Positions 41,419 through 50,745 of a DNA stretch of 64,000 nucleotides are shown here, one piece after another. The notes beneath the pieces are model-generated. The model had not been told where the DNA came from and did not search any database. It saw only the letters and a program-made list of their open reading frames with translations. The stretch spans positions 62,001-126,000 of the forward strand of contig NZ_JAIMIB010000008.1 in NCBI RefSeq assembly GCF_019966515.1, read 5' to 3'. Each line of letters begins with the position of its first letter. The first letter of the stretch is position 1. Source of the DNA: Roseovarius aestuarii. GTDB taxonomy: Bacteria > Pseudomonadota > Alphaproteobacteria > Rhodobacterales > Rhodobacteraceae. Both the position numbers and the translations under genes were made by a program.

Positions 41419-43776
41419 ATGTACTGGGTGATGAAGTTATCACTTGGAATGATCCTGGCGCTTTGCCTGGCTGGCTTGCAGTTTGTTGCGATCACCATCG
41501 TGGTTTTCTCGTCATTTTTGACATCGGAAAAAGTTCTGCTGGAACATGCGCGAGAGCTGTTGAGTGATGTCGGGACGAATACGATCGAGCATTCCAAAGG
41601 GTTTTTGAAACCCGCAAAGGGTGCCGCCGAACTGGCAACGCGGCTTGCCGAAAACCAGGTCATTGCCAGTGATGATTTCCAACAGCTCGAAAAACTGCTG
41701 TTCCAGCAGTTGCAAATTTCACCGCAGTTTGCAGGCGTTTTCTACGGCGATGAAGCAGGAAATTTCGTTTATGTCATGCGAAGCGATGGCCCGGGTCCGT
41801 TTCGTAGCAAGATCGTGCGGCAGGACGGTGAGGCGCGCGAAACCGAACTCATATGGCGTGACGACAGATATGCGATTATCGAACAAAGATCTGACCCGGC
41901 TGATACCTACGACCCCCGCGTGCGCCCGTGGTACAAATCCGCAAAGACCCGGCTTACAAGCATCTGGACAGATCCCTACATCTTTTTCACCTCGCAGACG
42001 CCTGGTATTACCGCCGCCTCGCCCGTGTTCAGGCGTGAGGGTGGTTTGCGCGGTGTCGTGGGCGTCGATATCGGGATCGAGGCGATTTCGCAGTTTCTGT
42101 CACGTCTCAATGTCGGCGACAGCGGCTCTGCGCTGATACTGAACCGAAACGGCGATGTGATTGCCCATCCCGATCAGGATTTGATCCGCAAGGAAAACCA
42201 GGACGGCACGTTTCGTTTCGTCAATATCCGAGAGATCGAAGACCCGGTGGCGAATGCCGCCTTTGCGGGTCTGGCGGCGGGAACGGGTGTGTCCGTCGAA
42301 TCCGAAAAGACCTCCAGGTTCAAAATTGGCGGGTCCACTTACGTATCGACCGTGATGCCCATGATTAGTGAAGAGCTTCCGTGGACGATCGCTGTCTATG
42401 CCCCCGAGTCGGATTTTACCGGCGAGATCACGGATAACAGAACCCAGAACGTCTGGATCGCTGTTGCGATTGCGGTCGCGTCCGGTATTTTCGGCCTGTT
42501 GTTGGCGAACTACATTCACAAGCCGGTACGTGCTTTTGCTGTCCGCGCCTCTCTTGTGTCACAGGGCGAGGTTTCGGCCTCCGATCCGCTCCCCAACACC
42601 TATAAGGAACTGGAGCGCGCCAATGAAACACTGGTGCAGGCCATTGCCGAGCGAAAACAGTCCGAAACCGAATATGGCCGTACCTTCGATCTGGCGTCGC
42701 GCGGGATGGCGCAAATCCAGGCGCGAACAGGCCGGTTCCTTCGGGTGAACGCCAAGTTTGCCGATATGCTGGGCTATGGCGATGACGAGATTTTGACGCT
42801 GACCGTGCATGATATATCGCATCCCGACGATCCCGTCGCAGCGGTGTTTTTCAAAGATGGCAGCAATGGCGGTTCGGAATATTTCCATGAAAAGCGGTAT
42901 TTGCGCAAAGATGGCGAAGCGCTTTGGGTCAGCGAGAATGTTATCGTCATTCGCGACGATGCCGATGTCTCGATTCATGCGGTGGTCACGATTGACGATA
43001 TCACCGAGCGCAAGGCGGCCGACCGTAAAATTCAGCAACTGAACCTCGACCTCACCCATTCTTCGCGTGTGAACTTGATGGGGCAGATGGCGACCGGCCT
43101 GGCGCATGAATTGAATCAGCCGTTACTGGCGATCTCGCAAAACATGGATACAGCGCTTTATCTGCTGAAGGAAAAATCCGGTGACAGTGCTGAATTCGGT
43201 GACATCCTGCAAGAGACCGACCGTCATGCACACCGCGCGGGAGATATTATCAAGGCGCTGCGCGGCTTTGTAAAAAAGGAGGGAGCTGAGAAATCCGAGT
43301 TCGATTTCGCCGAGCTGCTGGCGCAGACCCTGCATCTGCTGCGCTCGGAAGCCAACGAAAACAAGGTCGCCATCAGGACAACGACTGGCGAACTGGAACC
43401 GATCTATGGCTCGCGGGTGCAGATCGCTCAGGTTCTGGTGAACCTGATACGCAACGCGATCGACGCGATTGCCCGCAGCGATGCAAGCGAAAGACTGATC
43501 ACCGTGAAGACCAGCAATACTGATGAGGGCATGATGATATCGGTGACGGATAGTGGCCCCGGAATTACGCAGGATGTCGATCCGTTCGAGCAGTTCAAGA
43601 CCACAAAGAAAGAAGGGATGGGTCTTGGCCTTTCAATTTGTCGCACCATAGTAGAGTCGCATCGTGGAAAAATATGGTATGAGCGGGACGAGAACGGACA
43701 GTCACGATTCTGCTTTACCCTGCCGGCGTTAGCACCAAGGTCTGATACATTTGAGCAAAATGAACCCGGTACCTGA
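41419..43776 (+). CDS. dCache-PAS hybrid-type sensor histidine kinase
   Basis: 785 aa from the ATG at 41419; a TTG at 41401 and an ATG at 41431 are alternatives. A first membrane segment (residues 7-30) precedes a double-cache periplasmic domain of about 300 residues with the hallmark YDPRVRPWYKSA and IFFTSQTPGITAASPVF. After a second membrane segment come a HAMP-like linker and a PAS domain (FDLASRGMAQIQARTGRFLRVN). The kinase core has GLAHELNQPLLAISQN with His563, NLIRNAIDAI, DSGPGIT and GMGLGLSIC. dCache domains bind small amino or organic acids. The FixJ-like regulator follows with overlap. Confidence 0.92.
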   Translation: MYWVMKLSLGMILALCLAGLQFVAITIVVFSSFLTSEKVLLEHARELLSDVGTNTIEHSKGFLKPAKGAAELATRLAENQVIASDDFQQLEKLLFQQLQISPQFAGVFYGDEAGNFVYVMRSDGPGPFRSKIVRQDGEARETELIWRDDRYAIIEQRSDPADTYDPRVRPWYKSAKTRLTSIWTDPYIFFTSQTPGITAASPVFRREGGLRGVVGVDIGIEAISQFLSRLNVGDSGSALILNRNGDVIAHPDQDLIRKENQDGTFRFVNIREIEDPVANAAFAGLAAGTGVSVESEKTSRFKIGGSTYVSTVMPMISEELPWTIAVYAPESDFTGEITDNRTQNVWIAVAIAVASGIFGLLLANYIHKPVRAFAVRASLVSQGEVSASDPLPNTYKELERANETLVQAIAERKQSETEYGRTFDLASRGMAQIQARTGRFLRVNAKFADMLGYGDDEILTLTVHDISHPDDPVAAVFFKDGSNGGSEYFHEKRYLRKDGEALWVSENVIVIRDDADVSIHAVVTIDDITERKAADRKIQQLNLDLTHSSRVNLMGQMATGLAHELNQPLLAISQNMDTALYLLKEKSGDSAEFGDILQETDRHAHRAGDIIKALRGFVKKEGAEKSEFDFAELLAQTLHLLRSEANENKVAIRTTTGELEPIYGSRVQIAQVLVNLIRNAIDAIARSDASERLITVKTSNTDEGMMISVTDSGPGITQDVDPFEQFKTTKKEGMGLGLSICRTIVESHRGKIWYERDENGQSRFCFTLPALAPRSDTFEQNEPGT

Positions 43777-44395
43777 TCCTGTCATTTTTATCGTGGATGA
43801 TGACGATGACATCCGCACGTCTCTGTCTAGGGCGTTGCGTACGCGCGGCTATAGCACCCAGGTGTTTGCCTCGGCCAAGGCCTTTCTGGAAAGCTATGAT
43901 AGTGAGCAGCCAGGCTGCCTGCTGCTGGATTACGGATTGCCGGGAATGTCCGGACTGGCGCTACAGCGGGTTCTTGTCCAGCGCGGGCATACCATTCCGA
44001 TCATTTTCATTACCGGGCACGGTGGCGTACCCGAGGCGGTAGAGGCGATGAAGTTTGGCGCGCTGGACTTCCTGGAAAAGCCTTTCCGACAGGATGTTCT
44101 GATCGAGTGGATCGACAAGGCGCTGAAACTCGATGCACAGGCGCGTAGCGAAGGCGACAAATCGCGGGCCATAAAGGCACAGTTCGAAAAATTGACCGAG
44201 CGGGAGCGCGAGATTGCGGAGTTTCTGGTGTCGAACCCGTCAAATAGCTCCAGCAAGGATGTGGCGCGCCATCTTGGCATCAGCCCGCGCACGGTCGATC
44301 ATCACCGGGCGCGCATCCTTGAGAAGATGAATATCCATTCCGTTGCTGAATTGGTCGATCTTGCGTTGAGCGCAAATCTCTTTTCGAAACCATAA
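43760..44395 (+). CDS. FixJ/NarL-type response regulator
   Basis: 211 aa from the ATG at 43760; a TTG at 43751 is possible. Both overlap the kinase gene. The receiver has Asp13-17 cluster, phospho-acceptor Asp57 in LLLDYGLPGMSG and Lys in LEKPFRQD. The C-terminal LuxR-type helix-turn-helix is LTEREREIAEFLV to DVARHLGISPRTVDHHRARILEKM. It forms a two-component pair with the dCache kinase. The divergent RTX protease is the obvious candidate target. Confidence 0.93.
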   Translation: MNPVPDPVIFIVDDDDDIRTSLSRALRTRGYSTQVFASAKAFLESYDSEQPGCLLLDYGLPGMSGLALQRVLVQRGHTIPIIFITGHGGVPEAVEAMKFGALDFLEKPFRQDVLIEWIDKALKLDAQARSEGDKSRAIKAQFEKLTEREREIAEFLVSNPSNSSSKDVARHLGISPRTVDHHRARILEKMNIHSVAELVDLALSANLFSKP

Positions 44396-44750
44396 GTGCG
44401 GACGTAGGTAAATCTACCTAGGCAAATACACGAATTTACGGCCGCGGCGAAATCAACGACATTATAAATACAGTGTGAGTGGTGGAAACTGTGCGCACAT
44501 TAAGTGCTTAACCGTAGCGAGTTCTGAGTGCAGGAATTACCCTTGCCTCGTGTTGCCAATCATCCCTACCAGTATTTGAGTCCCGGCCCCGTTGCCTGGA
44601 TGACTGGACCCGCGTTGCAGCTTGAAGCGCACTGACAGGCTGCAACGCACCACTCTACTTCCCTCTGAAATAAGCCCTTGAGTTGATCGCCCGATGTAAT
44701 CGGGCGATCAGATATCACGCGAGCCTTGCGACACTTGTCCCTTGGCCGGA
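44396..44750. other. 355-bp intergenic region with a long palindrome
   Basis: No gene was found here. GATCGCCCGAT-GTA-ATCGGGCGATC at 44685-44709 is a perfect 11-bp inverted repeat, 42 bp beyond the stop of the FadB/J gene. It may be its terminator, though no T-run follows on either strand; it could equally be a protein-binding site. The rest of the region shows nothing recognisable. Confidence 0.45.
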
Positions 44751-46946
44751 TCAGGCTGCGTCGGCTTGCTGTCCGAAGCGGCCATAGAAGCTTTGGTTCT
44801 TTTTGGCCATGTCGCGCAGCAGGTCGGGTGTGGTGAAACGCGCACCGAACTCATTGGTCAGCTGGTTGCAGCGTTCGGCCGCATAGGGCGTGCCGATGAT
44901 GTCGAGCCAACTGAACGGCCCGCCGGACCAGGGCGCGAAACCCCAGCCCAGGATCGCGCCGACGTCGCCTTCGCGGATGTCTTCCAGCACGTGTTCTTCC
45001 AGCGCGCGCACCGCTTCCAGAACCTGCGCGAACATCAGGCGATGCTGCACGGTGATCAGATCGGGCTGGTCGTCGGCGCGGGAGTATTGCGCCGCGAGAC
45101 CTTCCCAATAGCCCTGCCGCTTGCCTTTCTCATCGTAGTCGAAGAAACCAGCGTTGGATTTGCGGCCCAAGCGGCCTTCCTTTTCCATCCAGAAGATCAC
45201 CTCGTCCACGGCCTCGTCCGGATAATCGTTGCCCATGGCGGCGCGGGTGGCGCGGGCGATCTTGGCGCCCAGATCAATAGAGGTTTCATCGACCAGTTGC
45301 AGCGGCCCTACGGGGAAGCCCAGCTGACGCGCGGCATTGTCGATCAGCGAGGGCGCGACACCTTCGGCGACCATGCGGATGCCTTCGTTGATGTAGGGGA
45401 TGATGCAGCGGTTGGCATAGAAGAAGCGCGCATCGTTGACCACGATCGGCGTCTTCCTGATCTGGCGGACGTAATCCAGCGCCTTGGCAACGGCGACCGG
45501 GCCGGTCTGCTGGCCCTTGATAATCTCGACCAGCAGCATCTTTTCGACCGGCGAAAAGAAATGAATACCGATGAATTTCTCCGGCCGGGTCGACGCCTTG
45601 GCCAATTCGCTGATCGGCAGGGTCGAGGTGTTGGTGGCAAAGATGCAATCCTCACCGGTGACGGCCTCGACCGCCCTGGTGACCTCGGCCTTGATCCGTG
45701 GATCTTCGAACACGGCTTCGATGATCAGGTCGCAGCCCTTGAGCGCGTCATAGTCGGTGGTGGCGGTGATAAGGGAAAGAACCTTCTCTTTCTTCTCTTC
45801 TGTCGCCTTGCCGCGTTTGATGCCCTTGTCCAGATAGGTGGCGGTATAGTCCTTGCCGCGATCTGCGGCCTCTTGTTTCTGGTCGATCAGCACCACTTCG
45901 ATGCCCGCCATGGCCGAGACGAGCGAAATGCCCGCCCCCATCATGCCCGCGCCCATGACACCGACCTTTTTGACGGTCTGATCGGGAGCCTCGGGGCGGT
46001 TGGCGCCTTTTTCCAGTGCTTCCTTATTGATGAAAAGCGAACGGATCATCGCCGCAGAGCTGGGGTTCATTAGCACGTTGGTGAACCAGCGCGCCTCGAT
46101 TTTCAGCGCGGTATCGAAGGGTACCTGCGCCCCTTCATAGACAGCTGATAGAAGCGCCTTGGCGGCGGGGAACGCGCCTTGGGTCTTGCCGTTGACCATG
46201 GCCGAGGCGCCGACGAAGGTCATGAAGCCGGCGGGATGATAGGGTTCACCGCCGGGGATTTTATAGCCCTTCTCGTCCCAGGGTTTGACGAATTTCGGCT
46301 CTGACAGAATCCATTCGCGGGCTTTTTCGATCAGTTCGGCGGCGGGGACGACCTCATCAATAAGTCCGCCGGATTTGGCTTTCTTCGGGTCGCTCAGCTT
46401 GCCTTCAAGCAGGAAGGGCGACGCGCCCATCGCGCCCAGCTTGCGGGTCAGGCGTGCGGTGCCGCCCATGCCGGGGAAGATGCCGACCATGATTTCCGGC
46501 AGGCCGATTTTGGCCTTGGGATTGTCGGCGGCAAAGATGCGGTGGCAGGCCAGCGGGATTTCCAGGCCGATGCCAAGGGCGGTGCCGGGCAGGCAGCAGG
46601 CGATCGGCTTGCCGCCCTTGTTCTTATCGTCCATGCCGCCGCGTTCGATCTTGCGCAGCATGCCGTGGGTCTGCATCAGCCCGTCAAAAAGCCCCTTGGC
46701 GGGGTTGTCGCCGGCGCTTTCCTTCATCTTGGCGATGATATTGAGGTCCATGCCGCCCGCGAAGGAGCCTTCCTTGCCCGAGGTCAGGATGATGCCCTTG
46801 ATCGCATCGTCGGCCAGCGCCTCGTCAATCAGCGCGTCCAGGTCCAGAAACCCCTGCTGGTTCATCACATTCATGGACTTGCCGACCGTGTCCCAGGTGA
46901 TGATGGCCACGCCATCGGCGTCGGTTTTCATTGTAAAATCAGTCAT
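44751..46946 (-). CDS. Fatty-acid oxidation multifunctional protein (FadB/FadJ type)
   Basis: 731 aa. The N-terminal third is an enoyl-CoA hydratase fold (GSFAGGMDLNIIA, ALGIGLEIPLACH, PEIMVGIFPGMGGTARLTRKLG). The middle is a 3-hydroxyacyl-CoA dehydrogenase with nucleotide loop GVMGAGMMGAGIS and FIGIHFFSPVEKM. C-terminal dehydrogenase domains follow. It hydrates enoyl-CoA and oxidises the hydroxyacyl-CoA product. The thiolase gene is two genes upstream, with a cupin gene between. It overlaps the cupin gene by 4 bp. Confidence 0.95.
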   Translation of the reverse strand: MTDFTMKTDADGVAIITWDTVGKSMNVMNQQGFLDLDALIDEALADDAIKGIILTSGKEGSFAGGMDLNIIAKMKESAGDNPAKGLFDGLMQTHGMLRKIERGGMDDKNKGGKPIACCLPGTALGIGLEIPLACHRIFAADNPKAKIGLPEIMVGIFPGMGGTARLTRKLGAMGASPFLLEGKLSDPKKAKSGGLIDEVVPAAELIEKAREWILSEPKFVKPWDEKGYKIPGGEPYHPAGFMTFVGASAMVNGKTQGAFPAAKALLSAVYEGAQVPFDTALKIEARWFTNVLMNPSSAAMIRSLFINKEALEKGANRPEAPDQTVKKVGVMGAGMMGAGISLVSAMAGIEVVLIDQKQEAADRGKDYTATYLDKGIKRGKATEEKKEKVLSLITATTDYDALKGCDLIIEAVFEDPRIKAEVTRAVEAVTGEDCIFATNTSTLPISELAKASTRPEKFIGIHFFSPVEKMLLVEIIKGQQTGPVAVAKALDYVRQIRKTPIVVNDARFFYANRCIIPYINEGIRMVAEGVAPSLIDNAARQLGFPVGPLQLVDETSIDLGAKIARATRAAMGNDYPDEAVDEVIFWMEKEGRLGRKSNAGFFDYDEKGKRQGYWEGLAAQYSRADDQPDLITVQHRLMFAQVLEAVRALEEHVLEDIREGDVGAILGWGFAPWSGGPFSWLDIIGTPYAAERCNQLTNEFGARFTTPDLLRDMAKKNQSFYGRFGQQADAA

Positions 46947-47428
46947 GTGTTCTCTCCCGTTTCGGGTGCTTCGAAGGGGCTGCCATCCTTGTGGGTGAAG
47001 GTGGCGCTGCCGTTCTTGATGGCGACCATCAGGTCGACGTCTGAATAGGTGGCGACCTCGCTTGAGCCACGCGTGCCAATCACCAGGAAGGCAACCGGAC
47101 TGTCTGTCTGATTGACGAAATGATGCCCGTTGGCGTCATTCGCCGGAAACGCTGCGCAGTCACCGGGGTGCATGTCCGTCTTGCCGGTATCGTCAATCAG
47201 AGTGCAGGTGCCTTGGGTGACCATCACGAATTCATCCTCGTTTTGATGCCAATGCCGGAGCGAGGATTTCGCGCCGGGTTCCAGCATCACAAGGTTCGCA
47301 CCGAACTGCGACAGGCCGCCCGCATCGCCAAGGCGCAGCGAGGACCGCCCCGCCATCTCGGAATCATAGGGCGCGGGGTAGATCGAGCCGGTGCGCGGCT
47401 CGATTTTGGATTGATCGATGACCGGCAT
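46943..47428 (-). CDS. Cupin-domain protein
   Basis: 161 aa from the ATG at 47428, 2 bp after the thiolase stop; an in-frame start at 47479 would run into the thiolase gene. Metal-ligand motifs of the cupin fold are [18 protein letters not shown] (His-x-His, Glu) and, in the second motif, ANGHHFVNQ. It is sandwiched between thiolase and the FadB/J gene with coupled spacing. The role in beta-oxidation is unknown; it may act on an aldehyde or other by-product. Confidence 0.85.
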   Translation of the reverse strand: MPVIDQSKIEPRTGSIYPAPYDSEMAGRSSLRLGDAGGLSQFGANLVMLEPGAKSSLRHWHQNEDEFVMVTQGTCTLIDDTGKTDMHPGDCAAFPANDANGHHFVNQTDSPVAFLVIGTRGSSEVATYSDVDLMVAIKNGSATFTHKDGSPFEAPETGENT

Positions 47429-47430
47429 GC

Positions 47431-48642
47431 TCAGACCCGCTCGATGATTGTGGCGGCGCCCATGCCCGACGCGATACACAGCGTGGCAAGGCCGGTTTCT
47501 TTATCGCTGCGCTCCAGCTCATCCAGCAGGGTGCCGATGATGATCGCACCGGTGGCACCCAGCGGGTGACCCATCGCGATTGAACCGCCATTGACGTTGA
47601 CCAGTTCGGGATCGACATCGAAAGCCTGCTGGAAGCGCAGCACGACCGAGGCGAAGGCTTCGTTGACTTCGAAAAGGTCGATATCGCTGATCTTCATGCC
47701 CGAATCCGCGAGGATCTTTTGTGTGGCGGGCACGGGGCCGGTAAGCATGATCGTGGGATCGGTGCCGATCTTGCAGGTCTGGCGGATGCGGGCGCGGGGT
47801 TTCAGCCCGTATTTCTTGCCGAACTCTGCATTGCCGATCAGGACACCGGCGGACCCGTCCACGATGCCCGACGAGTTACCCGCGTGGTGGATGTGATTGA
47901 TCTTTTCCAGATGCGGGTATTTCAGCTTGGCCACGGCATCGAAGCCCGGCATCACCTCGCCCATCTGCTGGAAGGCGGGGTTCAGGCCGCCGAGGGACTG
48001 CATGTCGGTGCCCGGACGCATGTATTCATCATGATCGAGGATGGTCAGACCGTTCTGATCCGTGACGGTGATGACCGATTTATCGAAACGCTTGTCTTCC
48101 CACGCTGCGGCGGCGCGCTGCTGGCTGGTCATTGCCAACTGGTCCGCCTGATCGCGGGTAAAGCCATATTCGGTGGCGATGATGTCAGCACTGATGCCTT
48201 GCGGCACGAAATAGGTTTCCATCGCGACGGAGGGGTCCACGGCAATCGCTGCGCCATCGCTGCCCATCGGCACGCGGCCCATCATTTCGACGCCACCGGC
48301 GATGTAGGCGTCGCCCGCGCCACCTTTGACCTGGTTGGCGGCCAGATTGACGGCTTCCATGCCGGAGGCGCAGAAGCGGTTGATCGCCAGACCGGGGATC
48401 GACTCGTCCAGATCCGAGGCCAGAACGGCGGTCCGCGCCAGGCAGCCGCCCTGTTCCTTCACTTGCGTGACATTGCCCCAGATGACGTCTTCGACCGCGT
48501 GGCCATCCAGCCCGTTGCGATCTTTGAGCGCGTTCAGCACTTGAGACGAGAGGCGCACGGCGGTCACTTCATGCAGGCTGCCGTCTTTGCGGCCCTTGCC
48601 ACGCGGCGTGCGCACGGCGTCATAGATGAAGGCGTCGGTCAT
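47431..48642 (-). CDS. Acetyl-CoA C-acyltransferase (thiolase)
   Basis: 403 aa. The nucleophile cysteine lies in [15 protein letters not shown] near residue 92. The C-terminal [16 protein letters not shown] holds the active-site His, and [11 protein letters not shown] the second Cys. It cleaves 3-ketoacyl-CoA to acetyl-CoA and a shortened acyl-CoA. It is in the beta-oxidation operon, 14 bp after the GST gene. Confidence 0.95.
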   Translation of the reverse strand: MTDAFIYDAVRTPRGKGRKDGSLHEVTAVRLSSQVLNALKDRNGLDGHAVEDVIWGNVTQVKEQGGCLARTAVLASDLDESIPGLAINRFCASGMEAVNLAANQVKGGAGDAYIAGGVEMMGRVPMGSDGAAIAVDPSVAMETYFVPQGISADIIATEYGFTRDQADQLAMTSQQRAAAAWEDKRFDKSVITVTDQNGLTILDHDEYMRPGTDMQSLGGLNPAFQQMGEVMPGFDAVAKLKYPHLEKINHIHHAGNSSGIVDGSAGVLIGNAEFGKKYGLKPRARIRQTCKIGTDPTIMLTGPVPATQKILADSGMKISDIDLFEVNEAFASVVLRFQQAFDVDPELVNVNGGSIAMGHPLGATGAIIIGTLLDELERSDKETGLATLCIASGMGAATIIERV

Positions 48643-48656
48643 TTGATTTCTCCTTG

Positions 48657-49292
48657 TCAGGTCCGGTCCGCGGGGGAGCCGGGCATCAGGTCATAGGGGT
48701 GTTTCCAGCCGGGGGCGTTTTCGATGTTCGAAAGCCACCGGTCGATATGGGGCCAGTCCTTACGGTCGAAACCGAAGGGCTCGGGATAAAACAGATAGCC
48801 GCAGCACGAGATATCGGCATTGGTGATGCCGTCGCCGACGATCCACTCACGGCCATCGAGATGGGTGTTGAGCGAGGCGTATGCGGCCTTGAGGCGGCCC
48901 TGCATGAAGGGGATCACCTCCATAGGGCGTTTGTCTTCGGGCAGAAAGTTCATCAGGAACCGGGTCATACCGGCCTGCGAGCTGAGCTTGTGGTTGTCCC
49001 AGAAGACCCACCGCATGACTTCGCGCTGCTCAGCGGCGTCCTTGCCGCCGAACTTGCCGGTTTTCTCGGTGATATACATCTGCATGACGCCGGATTGTGT
49101 AAGTGTCGTGTCGCCATCGACCAGCACCGGCACCTCTCCCATGACGTTGATCTTGCGGAAGTTCTCGCTTCGGGTCTCGCCGCCGAAGAAATCGACATAG
49201 ACCGGCTCCCACTCAAGACCGCTGAGTTCCAGCGCAAGTGCGGCCTTGTAGGCGTTGCCGCTTTCGCCCATGCAATAGAGTTTGATCGTCAT
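48657..49292 (-). CDS. Glutathione S-transferase-family protein
   Basis: 211 aa. The N-terminal thioredoxin-like domain starts IKLYCMGESGNAYKAALALELSG, with cis-Pro and the glutathione-binding Ser in GEVPVLVDGDTTLTQSGVMQMYI. The C-terminal domain is all-helical, with ITNADISCCGYL as the conserved N-capping box. It lies between acyl-CoA dehydrogenase and thiolase genes. It may detoxify or isomerise acyl intermediates, but there is no direct evidence. Confidence 0.88.
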   Translation of the reverse strand: MTIKLYCMGESGNAYKAALALELSGLEWEPVYVDFFGGETRSENFRKINVMGEVPVLVDGDTTLTQSGVMQMYITEKTGKFGGKDAAEQREVMRWVFWDNHKLSSQAGMTRFLMNFLPEDKRPMEVIPFMQGRLKAAYASLNTHLDGREWIVGDGITNADISCCGYLFYPEPFGFDRKDWPHIDRWLSNIENAPGWKHPYDLMPGSPADRT

Positions 49293-49317
49293 TGTCCTGC
49301 TCCTTTAGATGTACACA

Positions 49318-50475
49318 TCATGCGGGTTTCGTTTCGGAAAACCCGCGCGAGATCAGTTCTTTCATGATCTCGTTGGTGCCACCGTAGATGCGCTGGACCC
49401 GGGCGTCAGCCCACATTTCCGCGACCGCATATTCCTGCATGAAGCCGTAGCCGCCATGAAGCTGTACACATTCGTCCAGCACGTCGCATTGGGTGTCGGT
49501 CATCCAGTATTTCGCCATCGCTGCCTTTTCGACGCTGAGGTCGCCGCGCATATGCTCCGTAACGCATTCATCCAGAAACGCGCGGGCGACCTTGGTTTTG
49601 GTCAGGCATTCGGCCAGCTTGAAGCGCGTATTCTGGAACTGCGTCAGTGGCGCACCAAAGGCCTGGCGCTCGTTTACGTAAGCGATGGTGCGGTCCACCG
49701 CGCCTTCCATCGCACCCTGCGCACCACAAGCGATGATAAGACGTTCCTGCGGTAGCTGCTCCATCATCTGGTAGAAGCCGCGGCCCTCTTCGCCGCCCAG
49801 GATGTTTTCCGGCGGGATTTCCACATTATCAAAGAAAAGCTCGGAGGTGTCCGCCGCATGCAGGCCAACTTTTTCAAGATTGCGACCCCGGCTGAAACCC
49901 TCGGCACCTTCGGTTTCGACCACGACAAGCGAGATGCCCTTGGCCCCTTCCTTGGGGTCGGTCTTGGCGGCCACAACGATTAGCTCGGCGTGTTGTCCGT
50001 TGGTGATGAAGGTTTTCTGACCCGACAAGCGATAGGCGTTGCCGTCGCGCAGGGCCTTGGTCTTCATGCCCTGCAGGTCTGATCCCGCGCCCGGTTCGGT
50101 CATCGCCAAAGCGCCGACCATCTCGCCCGAGACCATCTTGGGTAGCCAGCGTTTTTTCTGTTCCTCGCTGCCATAGGCGAGGATGTAGTGGGCGACTATA
50201 CCGGAATGGATCGGATTGCCCCAGCTGGCCAGGTTGGCGCGGGACTGTTCCATGCAGATCACCGCCTCGTGGCCGAAATCTCCACCCGCGCCGCCGTACT
50301 CAACGGGGATCGAAGGGCAGAGAAGGCCCAACTCCCCGGCCTGGTTCCAGCTGTTACGGTCCATCTCGCCCTGTTTGCGCCAGCGCTCGTAATGCGGCGC
50401 CCATTCATCATTGATGAACTTCGCCGTCATGTCGGCCAGCATCTGGTGCTCGTCTGTCATCCAGGTGGATGTCAT
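49318..50475 (-). CDS. Acyl-CoA dehydrogenase
   Basis: 385 aa, of normal length. FAD/substrate motifs are [20 protein letters not shown] and [17 protein letters not shown]. The C-terminal catalytic glutamate region reads [17 protein letters not shown]. It makes the first, FAD-linked oxidation of acyl-CoA to enoyl-CoA. It is in the operon between the small RHH-like gene and the GST gene. Confidence 0.95.
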   Translation of the reverse strand: MTSTWMTDEHQMLADMTAKFINDEWAPHYERWRKQGEMDRNSWNQAGELGLLCPSIPVEYGGAGGDFGHEAVICMEQSRANLASWGNPIHSGIVAHYILAYGSEEQKKRWLPKMVSGEMVGALAMTEPGAGSDLQGMKTKALRDGNAYRLSGQKTFITNGQHAELIVVAAKTDPKEGAKGISLVVVETEGAEGFSRGRNLEKVGLHAADTSELFFDNVEIPPENILGGEEGRGFYQMMEQLPQERLIIACGAQGAMEGAVDRTIAYVNERQAFGAPLTQFQNTRFKLAECLTKTKVARAFLDECVTEHMRGDLSVEKAAMAKYWMTDTQCDVLDECVQLHGGYGFMQEYAVAEMWADARVQRIYGGTNEIMKELISRGFSETKPA

Positions 50476-50490
50476 CTCGGCGCCTCCCTG

Positions 50491-50703
50491 TTATCTCTTT
50501 CGCGCTTCCAGCTCAGAATTGAAAATGCGCAAACGGTGTGAAAACGTGTCTTCGTTGATCACGCTGTCAAAATTTTCAAAGAGGAAAGACAATGCCTCGC
50601 CTTCGTCCAACCCTGCCTCTTGGGCGAATTTTCGGAGCCGCCGATACCCGTCTTCGGTCATGGCGGCATTGAAACGGCGGGTCAGGCGAAAGCGTTTTGG
50701 CAT
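50491..50703 (-). CDS. Small RHH-like protein in beta-oxidation operon
   Basis: 70 aa from the ATG at 50703. The pattern of a short basic strand (PKRFRLTRRFNAAMTEDGYRRL) followed by two helices (LRKFAQEAGLDEGEALSFLFENFD) resembles a ribbon-helix-helix DNA-binding fold. It sits between the two acyl-CoA dehydrogenase genes with a 15-bp gap downstream. It may be a local regulator or an RNA/DNA-binding small protein. I recognise no named family. Confidence 0.6.
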   Translation of the reverse strand: MPKRFRLTRRFNAAMTEDGYRRLRKFAQEAGLDEGEALSFLFENFDSVINEDTFSHRLRIFNSELEARKR

Positions 50704-50745
50704 ATCTGTCCTCTGATGCGTGGTGGGGTCTGCCCCCACCATTGC

